Positions 1 to 5,335 of a stretch of 5,507 bases of DNA are shown here, in pieces. Numbering within the stretch: position 1 is the stretch's first letter; every line of letters begins with the position of its first letter. The translations under genes were made by a program, and so were the position numbers. The notes under the pieces were generated by a model. The model saw only the letters and a list, made by a program, of their open reading frames with translations, did no database searches and was not told where the DNA came from. Source of the DNA: JBDZUZ01 sp040255445 (GTDB taxonomy: Bacteria > Planctomycetota > Phycisphaerae > Phycisphaerales > UBA1924); the NCBI GenBank assembly GCA_040255445.1, contig JBDZUZ010000205.1, positions 1-5,507 of the forward strand. Reading direction: 5' to 3'.

Positions 1-134
1 GTGCTCCCATCGCTCGACATCCCGCCGAAGTTCGGATGGATCCCCAGCCCCACGAACGAAGCCTGCGCCGCCGCGGCGGATGCCATGCCAGCGATCACCG
101 CGACAACACAAACCGCTTTCATACCTGAACGCAT
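1..134 (-). CDS. Gene Z: partial secreted HAF-repeat protein, N-terminal 44 residues
   Basis: This is the 5' end of a fifth array member, running off the left edge of the window. It begins at an ATG (132-134) preceded by a GAGGAGAG Shine-Dalgarno whose CTCCT complement lies at 143-147, 8 nt from the start. The visible protein has a signal peptide (MRSGMKAVCV, then an Ala-rich h-region), a likely cleavage before QASF, and the start of repeat 1 with GGMSSDG. Every base is identical to the first 134 nt of gene A (1233-1366), so it is either a very recent duplicate or a gene-conversion product. By analogy with A the full protein should be about 360 residues with seven repeats and a C-terminal sorting signal, but none of that is visible. 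It has its own candidate promoter at 172-198 and follows the terminator of gene A. Confidence 0.85.
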   Translation of the reverse strand, partial: MRSGMKAVCVVAVIAGMASAAAAQASFVGLGIHPNFGGMSSDGS

Positions 135-171
135 CGTGCTCTCTCCTCAATGGTGCATGGAACGCACTGAA

Positions 172-198
172 TACCGGCCGCGCCCGCCGCGGGTTGCA
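172..198 (-). promoter_or_regulatory. Candidate ECF-type promoter of gene Z
   Basis: Read on the minus strand, TGCAAC (198-193) and CGGTA (176-172) are separated by 16 nt. The pair sits between gene A's terminator and gene Z's ATG, with 37 nt from the downstream box to the start codon. Box content and spacing resemble extracytoplasmic-function sigma promoters, which typically have an AAC-containing -35 and a CGT-like -10. This copy lies in the 531-bp repeat, so it is not independent of gene A's element. Confidence 0.5.
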
Positions 199-206
199 GC
201 GACTCC

Positions 207-244
207 AAACGAAAACGCGGCCGGCCCATCACGGACCGGCCGCG
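207..244 (-). terminator. Intrinsic terminator after gene A
   Basis: The 9-bp perfect stem CGCGGCCGG (216-224) pairs with 236-244 around an 11-nt loop. On the minus strand it is followed by TTTTCGTTT (215-207). It begins 28 nt beyond gene A's stop codon and precedes the promoter of gene Z, which fits a rho-independent terminator ending the gene A transcript. Confidence 0.8.
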
Positions 245-271
245 CCCGATTTCAAAGAAGCCCGTTCGCCC

Positions 272-1366
272 TCACCGCCGCCTTCTCGCCACCACCACCC
301 CCGCCAACCCAAACACCACCACCGCCCCCGGCGCCGGCAGCGGCTGCGGGATCGTCGCGTACCACGTCTCCCATTGCCCCTGCGGATTGATCCCGTCACC
401 CATGAACGACCGCCCATCCGCCGACATCCCCTGCACCGTGCGGATCGACCAGCCGGTGAGATCAATGCCGTACCCCGCCATCACCTCGTGCACATACCGC
501 GTGCCCGTCTCGGCGGTCCAGTAGAAGGCGCCGTGCTGCGCAGAGGTCGAGACACTCCCGCCGGCGAGAATCTTGCCGTCGGCGGACATGGCATTGACAA
601 TCCCCGGAGAGCGCCCATCGGAGAGACTGGGGAGCGCCATGAAGCCGTCGGCCTCCGTCCACCTCCAGCCAATCGCACCGCCAGCGATGACCGTGCCGTC
701 GTCCGAGACAGTCGTCGGAGATGCGTACTGAGCGGAGAGTGGCGCGATCAGTTGCAGCCCGGTCGCGGCCGTCCACCGGAACGACCGGTTGATGCCGAAC
801 GCCGCAATGACCGTCCCGTCGGCGCTGGCCGCGACCGCAGCGCCGGCGCCGTTCGGTTGAAGCAGCCCCGGCCCGAGCACCTCCGGATGTATCGAGCCCG
901 CCCATCGAACCGGGAATGCGTTGCCGGAACGGCCGGTGCCGACCACCGTTGAACCGTCTCGGGAGATGGACTCCACGGCGGCGACACGAGCCTCGCCCGG
1001 GGGGCCCAGGTCCTCCAGCCACTCGTATCCGCCGGACCGCGTGTACCGAAACGCGACCTGCTGATTCAGCGATCCGTACTCGGCCGATGCATACCCGGCG
1101 ATGACCGATCCATCTCCTGAGATCCCGCGGAAATGGACGCCGTCGAAGCCGGTCGGCGGTTGAATGAACTCAAGCCCGTTGGCCGCGGTCCAGATGACGC
1201 TCTCCTCGGTTCCGCTGATCCACCCGATCGCCGTGCTCCCATCGCTCGACATCCCGCCGAAGTTCGGATGGATCCCCAGCCCCACGAACGAAGCCTGCGC
1301 CGCCGCGGCGGATGCCATGCCAGCGATCACCGCGACAACACAAACCGCTTTCATACCTGAACGCAT
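272..1366 (-). CDS. Gene A: secreted seven-repeat HAF-family protein with PEP-CTERM-like sorting signal
   Basis: This encodes a 364-residue exported protein of unknown function. Residues 1-23 form a signal peptide (MRSGMK, hydrophobic core, AAAA) with likely cleavage before QASF. Seven SxDG-type turns follow at residues 40-43, 83-86, 135-138, 181-184, 221-224, 261-264 and 315-318. Each is followed by a strand with an aromatic or W motif such as VIWT, FRYT, VRWA, FRWT, WRWT, FYWT or WYAT. This matches the HAF extracellular repeat pattern, and the last unit carries the typical GIDLTGW and GINPQG segments. Seven units of about 40-50 residues suggest a seven-bladed beta-propeller (inference). Residues 344-364 hold PAPGA, VVVFGLAGVVV and RRRR, a planctomycete PEP-CTERM-like signal. 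The ATG at 1366 is preferred over Met5 (1354) because the AGGAG at 1375-1379 lies 8 nt upstream. The final 86 codons are base-identical to gene B, while the middle has diverged. Confidence 0.93.
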   Translation of the reverse strand: MRSGMKAVCVVAVIAGMASAAAAQASFVGLGIHPNFGGMSSDGSTAIGWISGTEESVIWTAANGLEFIQPPTGFDGVHFRGISGDGSVIAGYASAEYGSLNQQVAFRYTRSGGYEWLEDLGPPGEARVAAVESISRDGSTVVGTGRSGNAFPVRWAGSIHPEVLGPGLLQPNGAGAAVAASADGTVIAAFGINRSFRWTAATGLQLIAPLSAQYASPTTVSDDGTVIAGGAIGWRWTEADGFMALPSLSDGRSPGIVNAMSADGKILAGGSVSTSAQHGAFYWTAETGTRYVHEVMAGYGIDLTGWSIRTVQGMSADGRSFMGDGINPQGQWETWYATIPQPLPAPGAVVVFGLAGVVVARRRR

Positions 1367-1403
1367 CGTGCTCTCTCCTCAATGGTGCATGGAACGCACT
1401 GAA

Positions 1404-1430
1404 TACCGGCCGCGCCCGCCGCGGGTTGCA
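1404..1430 (-). promoter_or_regulatory. Candidate ECF-type promoter of gene A
   Basis: TGCAAC (1430-1425) and CGGTA (1408-1404) are spaced by 16 nt on the minus strand, directly after gene B's terminator T-tract. The downstream box ends 37 nt before the ATG, leaving room for a short leader with the GAGGAGAG ribosome binding site. The same boxes at the same spacing precede B and C although the spacer bases differ. Confidence 0.5.
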
Positions 1431-1438
1431 GCGACTCC

Positions 1439-1476
1439 AAACGAAAACGCGGCCGGCCCATCACGGACCGGCCGCG
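1439..1476 (-). terminator. Intrinsic terminator after gene B
   Basis: This is the exact copy of the terminator after gene A: stem 1448-1456 with 1468-1476, then TTTTCGTTT on the minus strand (1447-1439). It lies 28 nt past gene B's stop and just upstream of gene A's candidate promoter. Confidence 0.8.
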
Positions 1477-1503
1477 CCCGATTTCAAAGAAGCCCGTTCG
1501 CCC

Positions 1504-2589
1504 TCACCGCCGCCTTCTCGCCACCACCACCCCCGCCAACCCAAACACCACCACCGCCCCCGGCGCCGGCAGCGGCTGCGGGATCGTCGCGTACCACGTC
1601 TCCCATTGCCCCTGCGGATTGATCCCGTCACCCATGAACGACCGCCCATCCGCCGACATCCCCTGCACCGTGCGGATCGACCAGCCGGTGAGATCAATGC
1701 CGTACCCCGCCATCACCTCGTGCACATACCGCGTGCCCGTCTCGGCGGTCCAGTAGAAGGCGCTGTGCGGGGCGCTCGTCAAGATGTTGCCCCCCGCCAG
1801 GATCGTCCCATCGGCGGACATTGTGTTGACACTCCCCGGAGCGCGGCCGTCACCGTGATTCGGCAACGTTACAAACCCGCCCGACTGCGTCCACATCCAC
1901 GCGTGGTTCCCGCCCGCGATCACCGTCCCATCGTCCGACATCGCCTGCGGCGAGAGATAGTTGAAAGACACCGGCGTGACCGGCTGCAGACCGCCCGCCG
2001 CATCCCAGCGATAGGCCCGATTGATGCCGAGCGCTGCGATCTGCGTGCCATCAGCGCTCGATACGACCGCCGCGCCAGCGCCGCCAGGCTGCGTCAACCC
2101 CGGCCCGAGCACCTCCGGCTCCGCCGAACCGCGCCAACGTACAGCGAATGCCCCGCTCGGCGAACGGCCCGTCCCCAGCAGCGTCGAACCGTCGCGCGAC
2201 ACGCCATCGACCGATGCGATGCTCGTATCGCCGGAAGGCCCAAGGTCGCGAAGAACTTCGTACGCCCCCGAGGGGTGATACCGCACCGGAACGTACTCGT
2301 TATTCCCAACCCCCAGCACACCCCCGATCGTCAGCCCATCGCCCGAGATCGCGCGGAAGTGAATGCTGGTGTAGCCCGTCGGCGGCTGGACAAACTGCAG
2401 CCCACCCTGCCGCGTCCAGATGATGGCCCGGCCGGTCCCCATCCACCCGATCGCTGTGCTCCCATCGCTCGACATCCCGCCGAAGTTCGGATGGATCCCC
2501 AGCCCCACGAACGACGCCTGGCCCGACGCCATCGAAGCCGCTCCCGCCATCACGGCGATCACACACGCAGCAGAAGTCAATAAACGCAT
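1504..2589 (-). CDS. Gene B: secreted seven-repeat HAF-family protein with PEP-CTERM-like sorting signal
   Basis: This is a 361-residue paralogue of gene A. The signal peptide is residues 1-23 (MRLLTSAACV...ASG) with likely cleavage before QASF. SxDG turns are at residues 40-43, 82-85, 131-134, 178-181, 218-221, 258-261 and 312-315, giving seven HAF-like units. Aromatic strands include IIWT, VRYH, VRWR, YRWD, WMWT, FYWT and WYAT. The C-terminus (341-361) has PAPGA, VVVFGLAGVVV and RRRR. The open frame extends to 2685, but the ATG at 2589 is chosen because it has AGGAG at 2598-2602 with 8 nt spacing and starts a good signal peptide, whereas the longer start lies inside the upstream terminator. 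The last 85 residues are identical to gene A. The first 20 mature residues (QASF to the SSDGSTA turn) are also shared with A, although the signal peptides differ. Binding partner or enzymatic role is unknown. Confidence 0.93.
   Translation of the reverse strand: MRLLTSAACVIAVMAGAASMASGQASFVGLGIHPNFGGMSSDGSTAIGWMGTGRAIIWTRQGGLQFVQPPTGYTSIHFRAISGDGLTIGGVLGVGNNEYVPVRYHPSGAYEVLRDLGPSGDTSIASVDGVSRDGSTLLGTGRSPSGAFAVRWRGSAEPEVLGPGLTQPGGAGAAVVSSADGTQIAALGINRAYRWDAAGGLQPVTPVSFNYLSPQAMSDDGTVIAGGNHAWMWTQSGGFVTLPNHGDGRAPGSVNTMSADGTILAGGNILTSAPHSAFYWTAETGTRYVHEVMAGYGIDLTGWSIRTVQGMSADGRSFMGDGINPQGQWETWYATIPQPLPAPGAVVVFGLAGVVVARRRR
2456..2514. repeat. 59-bp third copy of the mature N-terminus sequence
   Basis: This segment of gene B is identical to 1233-1291 (gene A) and 1-59 (gene Z). 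It encodes the first residues of the mature protein and the repeat 1 turn (ASFVGLGIHPNFGG, then MSSDGST). The bases on the signal-peptide side diverge at once. Confidence 0.9.
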
Positions 2590-2625
2590 CGTCGTCTCTC
2601 CTCGCCTTGGAACAATCATCGCGTC

Positions 2626-2652
2626 TACCGCACCGGCGTTCCCCCGGTTGCA
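2626..2652 (-). promoter_or_regulatory. Candidate ECF-type promoter of gene B
   Basis: TGCAAC (2652-2647) and CGGTA (2630-2626) are separated by 16 nt on the minus strand, with 36 nt from the second box to the ATG. The spacer and flanks are clearly different from those at gene A, so conservation of both boxes and their distance argues for function. It begins 11 bp beyond the T-tract of gene C's terminator. Confidence 0.5.
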
Positions 2653-2663
2653 CCCGCCCCACC

Positions 2664-2698
2664 AAAGAAAACGCGGCCGGCCCACAGGGCCAGCCGCG
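2664..2698 (-). terminator. Intrinsic terminator after gene C
   Basis: A 12-bp stem (2672-2683 with 2687-2698) closes a 3-nt loop. There is one G-U wobble when read as minus-strand RNA. The tract TTTTCTTT (2671-2664) follows at once. It lies 27 nt beyond gene C's stop codon and is the strongest-looking terminator in the window. Confidence 0.85.
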
Positions 2699-2724
2699 CG
2701 AGTTCTCGTATCAGACCCAACCCC

Positions 2725-3810
2725 TCACCGCCGCCGACGCATCACCACCACCCCCGCCAACCCAAACACCACCACCGCCCCCGGCGCCGGCAGCGGCCCC
2801 GGGATCGTCGCGTACCACGACTCGGTCCCGCCCAGCGGATTCAGACCCGTGCCGATCAGTGTCCGCCCATCCGCCGACATGCCATCCACCGATGTCACCG
2901 TCCAGCCCATGAGATCGATCCCGTAACCGGTCAGCACATCCGTGACATACTGCGTGCCGTTCGCCGCCGTCCAGTACCACGCGGTGTCGGGCCGGCCGGG
3001 AATCGTCGTGTTCGTAATCGTCCCCGCGAGCACAGCGCCATCCGCCGACATCGACCGGGCGCTTGCGGGCATACGTCCATCCGGAAGCGCGGGCAACGCA
3101 AGGAACCCATCCGTTTCGCTCCACCGCCACGCGTTCGGTCCGCCGGAGATCACCGACCCATCATCCGACATCTCCCACGTGATCCCATACGCCGTCGAGG
3201 CGGGCGTCACGGCCTCGAGGCCGGCATCACTCCACCGAAACGCCTGAGAGAACGTAGAGACCGCGGCCATCGATCCATCAGCATTCGCGGCCCCGGCGAA
3301 AACCGGCCGCGGCTGCTCCGGCGTGCCGCCAAGAACCTGCGGCTGCGCCCCGCCCCGCCACCGCACCGCGTACGCGCTTGATTCCGCGCGGCCGGTCCCG
3401 AAGATCGTCGACCCATCGCGCGAGATCGCCTCCGCGCCGTTGCGGATCCGGTTCTGCGAATCGGGGAGCTCCGCCAGCAGCTCAAACCCATCCGTGCGCG
3501 ACCAGCGCACCGCCTGGAACGGCGCAGACCCGAGCCCCCCGCCCGCCTGCCCGACCAGCGTCTGCCCATCGCCCGACACCGCCGTAAACACGAGCGTCGT
3601 GAAACCCGTCGGCGGCGCGATGTACTCGAGACCAACCCCCCGCGTCCAGATCAACGCATCACGCCCGCGCGACCAGCCCACCGCCACACCGCCATCACTC
3701 GACATCGCCCGCATGCCCGACTGAATACCCAGCCCCTGAAAAGACGCCTGGCCGAACGCGGCGGTCCCGAGGATGGTCAACGTGAAGGCGGCGCTAACGG
3801 AACGCATCAT
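2725..3810 (-). CDS. Gene C: secreted seven-repeat HAF-family protein with PEP-CTERM-like sorting signal
   Basis: This encodes 361 residues. The signal peptide is residues 1-20 (MMRSVSAAFT...AAFG) with likely cleavage before QASF, the same mature start as A and B. Turns of SxDG type are at residues 37-40, 79-82, 130-133, 176-179 (NADG), 215-218, 255-258 and 312-315, so seven units are again present. Aromatic strands include LIWT, VRWS, VRWR, FRWS, WRWS, WYWT and WYAT. GYGIDLMGW and GLNPLG mark the final unit. The tail at 341-361 has PAPGA, VVVFGLAGVVV and RRRR. The open frame extends to 4047, but that extension would run through gene D's terminator and the candidate promoter. The ATG at 3810 has GGAG (complement at 3819-3822) 8 nt upstream, so it is preferred; the adjacent ATG at 3807 is possible. 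It is clearly more diverged from A and B than they are from each other. Function is unknown; surface exposure is inferred. Confidence 0.92.
   Translation of the reverse strand: MMRSVSAAFTLTILGTAAFGQASFQGLGIQSGMRAMSSDGGVAVGWSRGRDALIWTRGVGLEYIAPPTGFTTLVFTAVSGDGQTLVGQAGGGLGSAPFQAVRWSRTDGFELLAELPDSQNRIRNGAEAISRDGSTIFGTGRAESSAYAVRWRGGAQPQVLGGTPEQPRPVFAGAANADGSMAAVSTFSQAFRWSDAGLEAVTPASTAYGITWEMSDDGSVISGGPNAWRWSETDGFLALPALPDGRMPASARSMSADGAVLAGTITNTTIPGRPDTAWYWTAANGTQYVTDVLTGYGIDLMGWTVTSVDGMSADGRTLIGTGLNPLGGTESWYATIPGPLPAPGAVVVFGLAGVVVMRRRR
2743..2796. repeat. Conserved 54-bp sorting-signal cassette (gene C copy)
   Basis: These 54 bp are identical to 290-343 in gene A and 1522-1575 in gene B. The first 31 bp also match gene D exactly at 4066-4096. 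On the minus strand they encode PLPAPGA followed by VVVFGLAGVVV. The copies use TTT for Phe and TTG for Leu within otherwise GC-ending genes, and synonymous positions have not drifted even between distant paralogues. Confidence 0.85.
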
Positions 3811-3825
3811 GGGAACGACTCCAGT

Positions 3826-3900
3826 GTGTGGGGGTTCGGTGTGGGGGTTCGGTGGTCGGGTTCGGTGGTGGGGAGTGGGGGAGTGGGGGAGTGGGGGGGG
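3826..3900 (+). repeat. G-rich tandem repeat tract in the gene C leader
   Basis: The plus strand has three 13-bp units (GTGTGGGGGTTCG at 3826-3838 and 3839-3851, then the variant GTGGTCGGGTTCG at 3852-3864). After a short join come three 8-bp units AGTGGGGG (3874-3881, 3882-3889, 3890-3897), ending in an eight-G run. Many G-runs of three or more lie close together, which could form G-quadruplexes on the template strand of gene C. The tract lies between the candidate promoter and start codon of gene C. Confidence 0.85.
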
Positions 3901-3948
3901 TGATTGCGTCGGGTGAACAGGGGCAGATAAGTCGACAGCCGCGTGTGC

Positions 3949-3975
3949 TACCGGCGCCGATCGGGTCGGGTTGCA
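3949..3975 (-). promoter_or_regulatory. Candidate ECF-type promoter of gene C
   Basis: TGCAAC (3975-3970) and CGGTA (3953-3949) again have a 16-nt spacer on the minus strand. Unlike the other copies, the second box lies 138 nt before the ATG. The extra length is largely the G-rich tandem repeat at 3826-3900, giving gene C an unusually long predicted leader. Confidence 0.5.
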
Positions 3976-3980
3976 GCGAG

Positions 3981-4026
3981 CGCCAAAAAGCGAAGAACGC
4001 GGCAGGGCCGGCCCCCACCGCGTTCT
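3981..4026 (-). terminator. Intrinsic terminator after gene D
   Basis: A 9-bp perfect stem (AGAACGCGG at 3994-4002 with 4018-4026) encloses a 15-nt GC-rich loop containing GGGCCGGCCC. On the minus strand the stem is followed by a T-rich stretch (TTCGCTTTTT to 3984). It starts 24 nt past gene D's stop. The T-tract is interrupted, so efficiency is less certain than for the others. Confidence 0.65.
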
Positions 4027-4050
4027 CACGCACTCGATATTGACCAAGAC

Positions 4051-5172
4051 TCACCGCCGCCGCATCACCACCACCCCCGCCAACCCAAACACCACCGCAA
4101 CCCCCGGCGCCGGGATCGGATCCGGGATGTACGCGTACCAGCTCTCCCGCTCACCCGCCGGGTTGATCCCCTCGCCCACCATGTGCCGCCCATCCGCCGA
4201 CACATCCGCCGCGCTGAGCAAGAGCCACCCCGTCATATCAATCCCCGCATCACCGAGAATGTCCCCGATGTAATACGTCCCCGCCGAACGCGTCCAGACA
4301 AAGGCGCTCGCTCCGTTGTTGCCGAAGTAATTGAACGGCATCCCGCCCACCACTGTCCCCCCATCGGCCGAAACACCCAGCGCTGCGCCCACCGCAAACC
4401 CGCCTCCCGCCGCCGGGATGTACGTCACCCCATCCTCCGCCGACCAGACCCACGCGGCCTGTCCGAAGGTCGCCCCAACCACAACATCCCCCGCATCAGA
4501 CATCGCCCGCGGCATCAACCCCCCGCTCGCCGCCCCCGCGAGCGGCCGACGCCCGTTGACCGCATCCCAGATGAACCCGGCGCCCTGCGTGAACCCGGCC
4601 ACGAGACTCCCATCAGCGCTCACCGCCGATGCCGCTGCCAACGGCGATGAGACCGGATCGAGGTTCCGCACCATGCCGGTCGAATCCCAGATCACCGGAT
4701 GCGTGCGCCGATCAATCCGGCCGGCCCCGACGACGACCGAGCCCCCGCGCGCGATCGCTTCGACACCGGTCACCTCCGGCTCGCTCGAAGGACCGATGTC
4801 CGGCAGATACACAAAGCCCCCCGCCGCGGTATAGCGGAACGCCAGCAGGTTGAGGTCCCCGCTCATCGTCGCGCGGACAGTGCCCACCATCGTGCCCCCG
4901 TCGCCCGAGACATCGGTGAACGCCATCGACTCGGCGAACGGCGGTCGCGCCACGACCGTCCACCCACCGCCGCGCGTCCAGACCGCGCCCTGGTCAGCGT
5001 CCGCCTCGAAGAGGAACTGCCCAACCGCAACACGCCCATCCGACGAGATCCCCTTCAGGTTGCCATTCCGACCCAGCCCCATGAACACCGCCCGCTCATC
5101 GCTCGCCGCGGCGAGCCCGCCGAACACCACAACCGCACCGACACACACCCCCGCCATCGAAGACTTCACCAT
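4051..5172 (-). CDS. Gene D: divergent secreted HAF-family paralogue with PEP-CTERM-like sorting signal
   Basis: This is the first and most divergent complete member of the array, 373 residues. It has a signal peptide (MVKSSMAGVC, a VVVFGG core, then LAAAS) with cleavage probably near residue 24 before DERA, unlike the QASF mature start of the others. Seven repeat units are recognisable, with turns at 43-46 (SSDG), 89-92 (SGDG), 141-144 (degenerate ARGG), 185-188 (SADG), 225-228 (SDAG), 268-271 (SADG) and 325-328 (SADG). Aromatic strands include AVWT, FRYT, VIWD, FIWD, WVWS, FVWT and WYAY. The final unit has AGIDMTGW and GINPAG. The C-terminus has PAPG, VVFGLAGVVV and RRR. A TTG at 5187 would add five residues, but it overlaps the GGGAG Shine-Dalgarno (complement at 5181-5185), which sits 8 nt before the ATG at 5172, so the ATG is preferred. 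It lacks the bipartite promoter seen before A, B and C. Confidence 0.92.
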   Translation of the reverse strand: MVKSSMAGVCVGAVVVFGGLAAASDERAVFMGLGRNGNLKGISSDGRVAVGQFLFEADADQGAVWTRGGGWTVVARPPFAESMAFTDVSGDGGTMVGTVRATMSGDLNLLAFRYTAAGGFVYLPDIGPSSEPEVTGVEAIARGGSVVVGAGRIDRRTHPVIWDSTGMVRNLDPVSSPLAAASAVSADGSLVAGFTQGAGFIWDAVNGRRPLAGAASGGLMPRAMSDAGDVVVGATFGQAAWVWSAEDGVTYIPAAGGGFAVGAALGVSADGGTVVGGMPFNYFGNNGASAFVWTRSAGTYYIGDILGDAGIDMTGWLLLSAADVSADGRHMVGEGINPAGERESWYAYIPDPIPAPGVAVVFGLAGVVVMRRR

Positions 5173-5191
5173 GTCACACACTCCCAATCTG

Positions 5192-5197
5192 ATTACA
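5192..5197 (-). promoter_or_regulatory. Possible -10 hexamer of gene D
   Basis: The minus strand reads TGTAAT, one mismatch from TATAAT, 19 nt before gene D's ATG. No good -35 hexamer is found at normal spacing, and the start point would fall very close to the Shine-Dalgarno. This is a guess offered because D lacks the bipartite element of its paralogues. Confidence 0.2.
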
Positions 5198-5298
5198 ACC
5201 GATCATGAGAAATGAATGCCCGGCAATCGCCGGTCGGCCCGGCGTCTCACCGAGACCCGCGGCCCGCAACGACATTCGCCCCCGCCGCGGCTCCGGTT

Positions 5299-5325
5299 CG
5301 CAACCCGACCGGCACCCAACCAGTA
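5299..5325 (+). promoter_or_regulatory. Weak match to the same promoter pattern before the divergent gene
   Basis: CGCAAC (5299-5304) and CAGTA (5321-5325) have the same 16-nt spacing as the minus-strand elements, with one mismatch in each box. The second box ends 10 nt before the ATG at 5336, so a transcript from here would be leaderless or nearly so. An alternative reading is a sigma-70-like TATGCT at 5324-5329. Either is tentative. Confidence 0.28.
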
Positions 5326-5335
5326 TGCTGAGAAC

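Larger units (their letters stand above)
1..531. repeat. 531-bp direct repeat, left copy
   Basis: Base-for-base identical to 1233-1763. It holds the first 134 nt of gene Z, the whole Z/A intergenic region (terminator plus promoter) and the last 260 nt of gene A. Identity stops abruptly at 532, where C faces T at 1764. The left limit is the window edge, so the true repeat may be longer. Confidence 0.97.
1233..1763. repeat. 531-bp direct repeat, right copy
   Basis: Exact match to 1-531 at an offset of 1232 bp. It covers the 5' end of gene A, the A/B intergenic region and the last 260 nt of gene B. Immediately beyond it the two genes differ at many positions, which is typical of a recombination or conversion tract boundary. 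Confidence 0.97.

Noticed and set aside
1..1763. Insertion sequence or other mobile element as cause of the 531-bp repeat
   Set aside because: The repeat has no transposase, no terminal inverted repeats and no target duplication; its content is ordinary gene ends and intergenic sequence.
1312..2583. Long plus-strand open frame (423 codons) opposite genes A and B, and similar ones at 80-952 and 3943-4650
   Set aside because: They are antisense frames in GC-rich DNA, very rich in Arg, Pro and His, without signal peptide, domain pattern or ribosome site, and they cross terminators and gene boundaries.
2590..2685. N-terminal extension of gene B by 32 codons
   Set aside because: The extension lies over the terminator of gene C and the candidate promoter; the internal ATG at 2589 has AGGAG 8 nt upstream and matches the paralogues.
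3826..3900. CRISPR array
   Set aside because: Units are 8-13 bp, contiguous and without spacers, so this is low-complexity tandem repetition.
3811..4047. N-terminal extension of gene C by 79 codons
   Set aside because: It would run across gene D's terminator hairpin, the candidate promoter and the G-rich tract; the ATG at 3810 has a well-spaced Shine-Dalgarno and starts a signal peptide.
5173..5187. TTG start for gene D
   Set aside because: The TTG overlaps the GGGAG ribosome site that serves the ATG at 5172, and the added residues do not improve the signal peptide.
5217..5275. Short GC inverted repeats between gene D and the divergent gene (such as CCGGC-AATC-GCCGG and GTCTC-ACC-GAGAC)
   Set aside because: Stems are only 5 bp and expected by chance in such GC-rich sequence; no T-tract or clear operator symmetry supports a function.
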